Position numbers and translations under genes: made by a program. From NCBI GenBank assembly GCA_013823135.1, contig PNLP01000041.1, forward strand, positions 1-64,000: DNA of 64,000 bases, in the 5' to 3' direction. Source of the stretch: Planctomycetaceae bacterium (GTDB lineage Bacteria; Planctomycetota; Planctomycetia; Gemmatales; Gemmataceae). Under the pieces are notes generated by a model, which ran no database searches, had not been told where the DNA came from, and saw nothing but the letters and a program-made list of their open reading frames with translations. Each line of letters opens with the position of its first letter. Position 1 is the stretch's first letter. This document shows positions 1-7,110 of the stretch, one piece after another.

Positions 1-234
1 ATTCTTTCTTCCGGACAGGTCTGCGCTTCCAGAACGGTTCCACGGATGGGTGGGCATATTGCCTGGAACCGATCAGAAGCACACATCCGATCACATACCA
101 GCAAACGTTGTCTCCGGAAACCAGTGGCACACCCAAAAGTTCCCTCAACGGAAATCTCCTGTGGTGTAGTTACCAACGGTGCGGGTATCTTGTGTGTTCT
201 GAAGACTCGGGGGAAGAGTTCACAGAGGTTAGCC

Positions 235-1575
235 ATGCATTCCAGAGCTCTCGCCACATTCGCACTCTCCGCACTGCTCGCCGCCACGGTATCGGCTCAA
301 CCCGATCCCAAGGACTCGAAGGGGCCGACCAAGCTCCCCGAATTGAAATGGCCTACTGAGATCGGCGGCAAGGATGCGAAGTCCTGGTTGAAGGATCTCA
401 CCGATCCCGACCCGGCGATTCGCCAGGCAGCCCTCAACACCATTCCAGGGTTCGGCCCGGACGTGAAGAAGCAAGCCGGTAAGCCAATCCTTGCCCGCAT
501 GAAATCCCCATCGGCGGGCGGTGAACCCGACCCCGGCGTGCGAATCACGCTGTACGACACCGCTTCCCTCATCGGCTTCGACGACCCCAAGGACGAGGTC
601 GAGGCCATCCGCTTGCTTGGCCTTTCAGTCGACCAGGGAGTTCCTGGAGGCATCGGCCGCCGTCACGCCGTGCAAACGCTCGGCTCGATAGGACCAAAGG
701 CAGAGGGAGCAGTTCACCTAATCGCGGGTGTTGCACTGAACGATCCCGCCTTTGAAACACGCCAGAGCATCGCACGGGCACTCGGGCAGGTCGGCTTCAA
801 CAAGACGACAGGTCCAAACATCAAGGCGCTCCAGGCACTCGCCGGAACCCTCGCGAAAGACGTCAGTGTTGCCGTGCGAATGGAAGCCCTCCAGGCGCTG
901 GTAATGCTCGGGCCACCCTGGGATGGTGTCCGCAAGGGCGACGACAAAACTCCACCGAAGATCAACCAGAAAGCTGCGGACTTCGTCGCCGAGGCGATGC
1001 GAACCCGCATTGGCGGCGGCAAGACCAAGGCTGCTGCCGCCGAGTTGGACAAGCAACTCGAAATCTGGTGCCGGGTCGTCCTGATGCGGTTCGACCCGAC
1101 GAAGGAAGTCAACGACGAGAATCTGAGCGCGATCGCCCGTCACTGTGCGGCTAAAGACCCCGGCCCCAAAATTCAAGCTCTCCAGGCACTGGGCATCTTC
1201 GGCGAACAGGCTGGCTCCAAGGTCGATGCGGTTGTGAGTGCCCTCGATGATGACGACCCGCGAGTCTTGAATACCGCGCTCGCGACCATGGCGGGAATGG
1301 GCGTCAAAGCCCAGGGAGCGATTTCCGAACTGGAGAAACTCGAGAAGAAGTGGGAAAAGCTTCGCCAGGAAAAGCTTGCCGAGAACCTGAAGGACAAGGA
1401 GTTCTTTGCAGCCTACGACAAGCTCAAGCAGGAAGAGAAGGACAAGGTCATCGCCAGTATGCCACAGGAGCAAGTTCGGCTCACGATCGTGAACGCGATC
1501 AAGTGGATCAAGGATTCCAAGCCAGGGATGCCGGGTGGCGATGCTGCTGCCGCACCCGCCGAGAAGGCTCCTTGA
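235..1575 (+). CDS. Secreted HEAT-repeat protein
   Basis: Predicted 446-residue exported protein built mostly of HEAT-like helical repeats, probably a protein-interaction scaffold outside the cytoplasm; no enzyme motif is visible. The frame is open further upstream, but I start at the ATG at 235 because it gives a clean signal peptide (MHSRALATFALSALLAATVSA, cleavage near residue 21) and has an AGAGG-like ribosome site just before it. Repeats rich in Ala/Leu with the pattern ALQALxxLG recur at about residues 195-300 and 375-425. The C-terminal part is charged and Lys/Glu-rich, ending in an Ala/Pro tail. A strong hairpin follows 28 bases after the stop, so it appears monocistronic. Family assignment is by repeat pattern only; the exact role is unknown. 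Confidence 0.75.
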   Translation: MHSRALATFALSALLAATVSAQPDPKDSKGPTKLPELKWPTEIGGKDAKSWLKDLTDPDPAIRQAALNTIPGFGPDVKKQAGKPILARMKSPSAGGEPDPGVRITLYDTASLIGFDDPKDEVEAIRLLGLSVDQGVPGGIGRRHAVQTLGSIGPKAEGAVHLIAGVALNDPAFETRQSIARALGQVGFNKTTGPNIKALQALAGTLAKDVSVAVRMEALQALVMLGPPWDGVRKGDDKTPPKINQKAADFVAEAMRTRIGGGKTKAAAAELDKQLEIWCRVVLMRFDPTKEVNDENLSAIARHCAAKDPGPKIQALQALGIFGEQAGSKVDAVVSALDDDDPRVLNTALATMAGMGVKAQGAISELEKLEKKWEKLRQEKLAENLKDKEFFAAYDKLKQEEKDKVIASMPQEQVRLTIVNAIKWIKDSKPGMPGGDAAAAPAEKAP

Positions 1576-1602
1576 TTTGAGAAGGCCGGAGTCCATCGTC
1601 GC

Positions 1603-1640
1603 AACCGTGCGGGGAGGTCAACTGACTTCCCCGCACGGTT
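1603..1640 (+). terminator. Hairpin terminator after the HEAT-repeat gene
   Basis: Perfect 13-bp arms (1603-1615 and 1628-1640, AACCGTGCGGGGA and its complement), with the inner bases GTCA/TGAC able to extend the stem. It begins 28 bases after the stop codon at 1575. There is no long T tract, so Rho-independent activity is inferred from the stem alone. Confidence 0.55.
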
Positions 1641-1743
1641 GATTTCACAAGCCGGTGTGATCGAAGCTGATGAACAACGGGAAGACACACTCCCGGACAC
1701 TTCCAATCGCCTCCTCAACTCATCTGTCTCCACTCTCGCGACA

Positions 1744-2121
1744 CTATCGTTGTTGAACCTCGATCTGATTACACATCACAACAAACTTGCAACTCACACT
1801 GACCTCGTGGAATGCAATCTGCTTACCGTAAAAGGTTCTTGCGATTCCGCAGAGGATCACTCCGCCCGGAACGACCACGATCTGAAGTTCTTGGAGGTGG
1901 TTGCGGTGGCGATTCCGGATCTCCGTCGCCAGTTGATTCAAGGCTTGCTCGGGTGAGAGCAGGAATTCGAGCGCAGTAGTCACAGGCTCTCCGATCTTCG
2001 CTGTTGCAACTGAGGTGGCTTGTCGTGAATCAACAGCAAAGGTAATGCCGAATGGCGCGGCGATTGCAGCGAACCCCTCACTGATTGGAAATCCCCACTC
2101 CTGGTGGAAGTCAGCCGTCAA
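1744..2121 (-). CDS. BON-like domain protein (start uncertain)
   Basis: About 125 residues. The C-terminal half carries a pattern typical of short BON-type domains in planctomycetes: I-x-V-V-V-x-G-G-V-I-L-x-G-x-A-x-T-F-Y-x-K-Q, then a second helix and a final N-Q-I-E-V strand. BON domains usually bind lipid or lie in the envelope. No ATG opens the frame; the first usable codon is TTG at 2121. The frame stays open further upstream through a stretch that reads like a hydrophobic leader, but without an ATG, GTG or TTG, so the true start is unsettled and a degraded gene is possible. It is divergent from the histidine kinase gene, so the roughly 100-bp gap would hold both promoters. The family call rests on pattern recognition. 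Confidence 0.5.
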   Translation of the reverse strand: MTADFHQEWGFPISEGFAAIAAPFGITFAVDSRQATSVATAKIGEPVTTALEFLLSPEQALNQLATEIRNRHRNHLQELQIVVVPGGVILCGIARTFYGKQIAFHEVSVSCKFVVMCNQIEVQQR

Positions 2122-2225
2122 GGTGTGCCAAGTCGGAGGACTGGCAACTCCAGTCTGTGCCAGTACCGCACAGCAGCGTGTTGACAGACTACCAATGATG
2201 TGAAACCATTTGTCAAGAGTATCGG

Positions 2226-3863
2226 ATGAAAACCAACCCTGGTAATCGGGCGAGTCGGGATCGCCCAGGATTGTCCTTGAGGGCCAACGTGCTCGCTCGC
2301 ATCACTCCAGAACAACTCTCAGACATCCTCGATATCACTGAGGACGGGATCGTCACGGTCGATGCCCGTCAGGAAATCGTTCTGTTCAACCGCGGGGCGA
2401 GCAAACTGTTTGGCTACACCCCGGACGAAGTGGTCGGCCAACCGCTCGATATGTTGCTCCCCGACCGATTCCGCCCGCCACATCGAGGGCAAGTCGAGGC
2501 CTTCGGGAAAGGGACCGCGCCGGCTCGGCTCATGGGTGAGCGACGAGAAGTCCACGGGCGTCGAAAAGACGGTACGGAGTTCTCCGCTGAGGTTTCCATC
2601 TCCAAACTCGGCGTCGGTGATGAGATGCTCTTCACCGCGATCGTTCGAGATGTCACCGAGCGGAAGGAGTACGAAGCCGCTCAACATGAGTTGGAACAAC
2701 TTCGTGCCAAGGCGCAACTCGCAGACGCGGAAGCCCGCCTTGATGCCGTAATTCGCTCCGCTCAGGACGCAATCATCACCCTCGACTCCGGATTACAAAC
2801 GACACTGTTTAACCCTGCGGCCGAGCAGGTTTTCGGCTGTCCCGCCCACGAAGCAACCGGGTCCAACCTTGCCCGCTTTCTTCCCGACGGACTGCCGGGA
2901 GGATCCGCAGATTCCGCCACACGACGAGAGGTCCAAGGGCGACGGGCCGACGGGCAACCGGTGCCACTGGAAGTCTCCTCCTCACGAACCGAGATCGCGG
3001 GAGAAGCCGTTCACACTCTGATTCTGCGAGATGTCACGGACCGTAAGCAGACGGAGAAAGTACTTCACGAGACGGCCCTGCAACGTGAACGAGCCTTGAC
3101 CGAGCTCCAGGCCAAGACCGAGGAACTGCGATCCACGACTCAGCAACTCTGGCAAGCGGCCCGTCTCGCGGGCGTGGGCGAACTCGCTGCAAGCATCGCT
3201 CACGAACTCAACAACCCGCTCGGGACCGTGAGTCTTCGGATCGAGGGACTGATCGCCAAAACCCCAGCCGACGACCCCCGCCGCAAAGCCCTTGAAATCA
3301 TCGAGGGAGAGATTGAGCGAATGGCCAACTTGGTCGCCAACCTACTTCAGTTCAGCCGTGCCGGACGTGACCAGGTCTCAACTGTAGATGTTTGTGAGGA
3401 AATCACAAAGACTGTCGAACTCGTATCCCACCATCTCCGGAAGCGACGGGTCCATGTGAATGTGGAATTCTCCGCCGGGGTGCCCACCATCCATGCGGAC
3501 CGGCAACAACTGCGTCAGGTTTTCTTGAATCTGTTCACGAACGCTGCCGACGCAATGCCTGACGGCGGACGGCTCACGCCGCGAGTTCGCGCTGGCAAGC
3601 TACCTGGTGATGTTCCCGCAGTCGTGGTGGAGGTGGCCGACACCGGAGCCGGTATCCCTGCCGATTTGCTGCACCGCGTGTTCGATCCGTTCTTCACGAC
3701 GAAGGAAGAAGGCAAGGGAACCGGTTTGGGTCTGGCGATCTGTCGGCGAATCGTCGATCAACACCGGGGTGTGCTGGAAGTCGAGAGCAATGTGGGCCGC
3801 GGCACGACGATCCGGCTCGCATTACCGATCCGCCCTGATACGAACGTCGCCGGGCTCAAGTAA
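2226..3863 (+). CDS. PAS-PAS sensor histidine kinase, NtrB-like
   Basis: Cytoplasmic two-component sensor kinase of 545 residues with no membrane segment. Two PAS domains (about 30-145 and 170-275) each end in the typical R-D-V-T-(E/D)-R-K sequence and are joined by helical linkers. The HisKA domain contains the phospho-acceptor His at about residue 326 in SIAHELNNPLG. The HATPase_c domain follows with the N box near 439 (NLFTNAADAMPDGG), DTGAGIP near 471 and the GKGTGLGLAICRR lid/G2 region. All catalytic boxes are present. Its stop is 86 bases before the start of an NtrC-type regulator, so the two form a kinase/regulator pair. The signal sensed by the PAS domains cannot be told from sequence. 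Confidence 0.93.
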   Translation: MKTNPGNRASRDRPGLSLRANVLARITPEQLSDILDITEDGIVTVDARQEIVLFNRGASKLFGYTPDEVVGQPLDMLLPDRFRPPHRGQVEAFGKGTAPARLMGERREVHGRRKDGTEFSAEVSISKLGVGDEMLFTAIVRDVTERKEYEAAQHELEQLRAKAQLADAEARLDAVIRSAQDAIITLDSGLQTTLFNPAAEQVFGCPAHEATGSNLARFLPDGLPGGSADSATRREVQGRRADGQPVPLEVSSSRTEIAGEAVHTLILRDVTDRKQTEKVLHETALQRERALTELQAKTEELRSTTQQLWQAARLAGVGELAASIAHELNNPLGTVSLRIEGLIAKTPADDPRRKALEIIEGEIERMANLVANLLQFSRAGRDQVSTVDVCEEITKTVELVSHHLRKRRVHVNVEFSAGVPTIHADRQQLRQVFLNLFTNAADAMPDGGRLTPRVRAGKLPGDVPAVVVEVADTGAGIPADLLHRVFDPFFTTKEEGKGTGLGLAICRRIVDQHRGVLEVESNVGRGTTIRLALPIRPDTNVAGLK

Positions 3864-3949
3864 CTCCGACTCAGGCGGCAACAGCACGTTGCCCTTCCTA
3901 CCATCGCCACAGAACGATCCCAAACCACGGTCGCCGAAGGATCTTCTCC

Positions 3950-5389
3950 ATGCCCAAATCCACCAACCGCGGTAATCTCCTGGTCGTGGACGACGAAGTG
4001 GAGTTGATGCGTGCGCTTTGCGAGACACTCGGCGAACAAGGGTTCGAGGTACGTGGTCTCTCAGATCCGGCAACGGCACCCGAAGTGTTGCGTGAAGGTA
4101 ACTTCGACGTTCTGCTGTCCGACCTGATGATGCCTGGGACCGACGGTATCCAACTCCTCCGGCAAGCTCTGGCGATCGACCCGAGCCTGGTCGGGATCAT
4201 CATGACTGGCCAGGGAACCATCCAAACCGCAGTCGAGGCGATGAAATCCGGTGCGTTCGACTACATCCTCAAGCCATTCCGACTTCAGAACGTACTACCG
4301 ATCATCGACCGAGCCATGGAAGTGCGCCGACTCCGGGTGGAGAACGTTCGACTCCGGAGCATCGTCAAGGAACTCACGTTCGAATCCCCACGGTATCACA
4401 TCGTCGGTTCAAGCCAGATCGTGCGGAAGGTCACGCAGATGATCGAGAAGGTCGCCGCGACCGACGCCACCGTGTTGGTGCGTGGGTTGAGCGGAACCGG
4501 AAAGGAACTCGTCGCCCGGGCGATTCACGGGAACAGTTCAAGGCGTGACCGCCCACTTGTCACAGTAAACTGCGCGACCCTTCAGGAGACTCTCCTGGAA
4601 AGCGAGTTATTCGGGCACGAGCGAGGTGCGTTCACGGGAGCAGACAAAGCCAAACTCGGTCTGTTCGAGGTCGCCGAAGGTGGCACTCTCTTCATTGACG
4701 AGGTCGCCGAAATGGCCCCGACACTCCAGGCGAAGTTACTTCGCGTGCTGGAAGACGGGCATTACCGACGGGTTGGTAGCACTCAAGAGCGGAACGCCGA
4801 CGTTCGGATTGTGGCCGCGACAAACAAACCTCTCGAGGAGGAGGTCAAGGCCAGCCGATTCCGCGAGGATCTGTTCTTCCGGCTGAACGTGATCGCCATC
4901 ACGCTCCCCGCGTTAAAGGACCGGCTCGAAGACATCCCCGAACTCGTCGCTCACTTCCTAAAAACGCGACAGATGGGCAAGACACCATTCACGGTGGACT
5001 CTCAAGCCATGAAGGCTCTGTGCAGTTACGACTGGCCCGGGAACATTCGCGAACTGGCCAACGTGTTGGAGCGGGCTCAGATTCTCGCCGAAGGCACCAC
5101 GATCACTGTCGATGATCTCCCCGAAAATCTGTTCTTGACCGGCAAACCGGCTTCGGTCATGGGAGTTGCACCGCCGCCCCCGAGCCCGGACGATCTCGAT
5201 GGAGTCGAACGGCGGCACGTAATCGACGTTCTCCGACGACACGATGGGAACAAGGTTCATGCCGCCAAGGCACTGGGGATCAGTCGCCGGACCCTGTACC
5301 GGCTCATTGAAAAGTATGGGCTGGCCGATGCGACGAAACCCACGGGCGACAGTGGCGTTGCTTCGGGGGTGCCGAAATCAACCACGTGA
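3950..5389 (+). CDS. Sigma-54-dependent response regulator, NtrC family
   Basis: 479-residue transcription activator that would be phosphorylated by the kinase encoded just upstream and would drive sigma-54 promoters. The receiver domain (about 8-125) has its phospho-acceptor Asp at residue 58 (LLSDLMMPGTDG) and the conserved Lys in YILKPF. The AAA+ domain has Walker A GLSGTGKE (about 178-185), the sigma-54-contacting GAFTGA loop at 226-231 and Walker B with Asp near 250 (LFIDEVAEM). A C-terminal Fis-type helix-turn-helix (about 425-465, with ALGISRRTLYRLI) binds DNA. The length is normal for the family. The gene is convergent with the DksA-like gene, with stops only 2 bases apart. No sigma-54 promoter could be firmly placed in the window. 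Confidence 0.95.
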   Translation: MPKSTNRGNLLVVDDEVELMRALCETLGEQGFEVRGLSDPATAPEVLREGNFDVLLSDLMMPGTDGIQLLRQALAIDPSLVGIIMTGQGTIQTAVEAMKSGAFDYILKPFRLQNVLPIIDRAMEVRRLRVENVRLRSIVKELTFESPRYHIVGSSQIVRKVTQMIEKVAATDATVLVRGLSGTGKELVARAIHGNSSRRDRPLVTVNCATLQETLLESELFGHERGAFTGADKAKLGLFEVAEGGTLFIDEVAEMAPTLQAKLLRVLEDGHYRRVGSTQERNADVRIVAATNKPLEEEVKASRFREDLFFRLNVIAITLPALKDRLEDIPELVAHFLKTRQMGKTPFTVDSQAMKALCSYDWPGNIRELANVLERAQILAEGTTITVDDLPENLFLTGKPASVMGVAPPPPSPDDLDGVERRHVIDVLRRHDGNKVHAAKALGISRRTLYRLIEKYGLADATKPTGDSGVASGVPKSTT

Positions 5390-5391
5390 GA

Positions 5392-5772
5392 TCACGCTTC
5401 CACTTCGCGTGCGCAACGGATGCAGTTGCGAGCGTAAGGGACAGCATCCAGCCGTGCCTTGGTGATCGCGTGGCCGCACTTTTCACACGCTCCGAACGTA
5501 CCCGCATCGAGTCGAGCAAGAGCCTGAGTGACTTCCGCCATAATGTGTTGCTCGGAACCCAGTATGGCGAGGGCGGCCTGATCTTCGGTGTCACGGGTTT
5601 CTGGGTCCGCGTCGTGAGCTGGCATCTTGTCGGGATTTTTCTCGGCGCCCGCTGTCGGTCGAAGAGCCTCGGCTTCGAGTTCTGAGATCTTCTCCTTGAG
5701 GGGGTCGATCAGGGATTGGAGTTGGAGTCGGTACTCACGCAACTCTTGTAGGGAGAGGGTCGTCTTGCTCAT
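5392..5772 (-). CDS. DksA/TraR-family zinc-finger protein
   Basis: 126-residue protein of the DksA/TraR family, whose members bind in the RNA polymerase secondary channel and alter initiation, often with ppGpp. The C-terminal zinc finger is intact as C-x2-C-x17-C-x2-C (CEKCGHAI ... NCIRCA). The N-terminal half is a predicted coiled coil with an acidic tip region (RDTEDQA) resembling the DxxDxA of active DksA. The frame extends 16 codons further upstream, but the ATG at 5772 has a GGAG ribosome site at good distance and fits the family length. It is convergent with the NtrC-family gene. The target promoters are not inferable. Confidence 0.85.
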   Translation of the reverse strand: MSKTTLSLQELREYRLQLQSLIDPLKEKISELEAEALRPTAGAEKNPDKMPAHDADPETRDTEDQAALAILGSEQHIMAEVTQALARLDAGTFGACEKCGHAITKARLDAVPYARNCIRCAREVEA

Positions 5773-5966
5773 CTCGCTGCTCCGGTAACACTTGTGCAAT
5801 AACACCTCATAAGCAACCACTGTACCACATCGCGTATCCCAGTTGGAGATACGTCTCTATCCGAGAAACGCATCGGGACAATCAAGAGAAATCACAGCCG
5901 ACCAACACACCACTGGGCGGAACTTGCACGAAGTGTGCCAACAGGGCACGCGGGTGTGCGGATGGG

Positions 5967-7067
5967 TTACTTGAGGAAGAGCATCACGAGATCGATAGCA
6001 AAGAAAATGACAATCACGATTTCGAGAGTCAGCATCCGGCGGTCATAGAGGTCGCCCCGCGTAATCGTGTAGAGATGGTCGAGTTGGCCAAGACGCTGTT
6101 CAACGCTGTTACGCCACTGGTCGAGGTGAAACCGTTCGCGGGCCAGAATGTACACTCGGGCAAGGTGCCAGTCTCCCACGAATTTCGTAATGTGTGTGAC
6201 TTCGTCAGCGAGTTTCGTGAGATCGATGCGGAGTCGGCGAAGCGAACTCAACACTCCAACAGCAGCACCAAACGCCCACCATCGCGGACGGCTGAGATCT
6301 ACATACGCCCGCTCGAGGTAGCGATCGAGAGACCGGTCCATCCATCGGAACTCCTCGAGTTGGAGATTCGCCAACTCCAACACGAACAGCACGTCATCAG
6401 CGTATCCGTTCAATTCCACCACAAGGGCCGCGTCCCAATCGATGACGACAAGATCGGACTTTTCAAACGATCGGCGGAGGCGGAGCACCTCGGTAACCTG
6501 CGATTCGCTCAGCCTTTCCCCGGGCGTCTCCGTGAGTAGACCCGCTATCTCCCGCTGTCGGTCGGTAAGCCACTGGTTCGCGTCCGTATCCCCGCCAAGA
6601 CTCGTGAAAGCAAACACGGTATACGCTTCGGGCTCAGTTGCTTCTCCAGGCTGGACGAGTGCATCACCCATCGCTCCCCGGACCTCGTCGCACTGCTGGC
6701 GAGCAAGCACATCGAGTGGGCGACCGTCGTCGAGCGTCGGCGTGTGAAACGGAACGACTGCTGTGAGTGAGTCGCGAGTGAAGGACACTCGAATCGTCAC
6801 GCTGACCACCCCGATGTCATAGGCCCGCACGAGAATACGACCCACTTCGCCGTTCACACGAGTGGTAGCGGTGGGCGGTTCCACTGCAAGTGGCCGCGAG
6901 ATCGGGACGGATCGCGGAGTCGGCCGGTCGGGCCGTGCCACGAATGGGGCCGCACGCCCGGATAAGAGTACAGCGGCCCGGTCGAGTTGAATCTCGTTTG
7001 CGACATCGAAGGCATAGAGATAAACAACCTCTCCCCGCAGTTCACAACCGGGTGTCTCGGTTGCCAT
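5967..7067 (-). CDS. C-tail-anchored protein resembling DUF155/RMND1
   Basis: 366-residue protein of unknown function. The N-terminal part (1-150) is beta-rich and Pro-rich. The middle contains DLVVIDWDAALVVE, and the last 120 residues form long helices followed by a single hydrophobic segment (LEIVIVIFFAIDLVMLF) at the extreme C terminus. Helices with an 'RxxLDQWRNSVEQRLGQLDHLY' character leading into a terminal LEIVIV...IDLV membrane anchor resemble the C-terminal half of DUF155 (RMND1/Rmd1) proteins. This is a resemblance I recognise, not a search result. The start lies 43 bases after the stop of the upstream acyltransferase gene on the same strand, so they may be co-transcribed. Confidence 0.6.
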   Translation of the reverse strand: MATETPGCELRGEVVYLYAFDVANEIQLDRAAVLLSGRAAPFVARPDRPTPRSVPISRPLAVEPPTATTRVNGEVGRILVRAYDIGVVSVTIRVSFTRDSLTAVVPFHTPTLDDGRPLDVLARQQCDEVRGAMGDALVQPGEATEPEAYTVFAFTSLGGDTDANQWLTDRQREIAGLLTETPGERLSESQVTEVLRLRRSFEKSDLVVIDWDAALVVELNGYADDVLFVLELANLQLEEFRWMDRSLDRYLERAYVDLSRPRWWAFGAAVGVLSSLRRLRIDLTKLADEVTHITKFVGDWHLARVYILARERFHLDQWRNSVEQRLGQLDHLYTITRGDLYDRRMLTLEIVIVIFFAIDLVMLFLK

Positions 7068-7110
7068 GACGACCTATCAGGTGAATGAGAAAATGAAGGG
7101 CCTCTTGCCG

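Noticed and set aside
718..1596. 292-codon open frame on the minus strand
   Set aside because: Antisense to the HEAT-repeat gene; the sense frame has a signal peptide and repeats.
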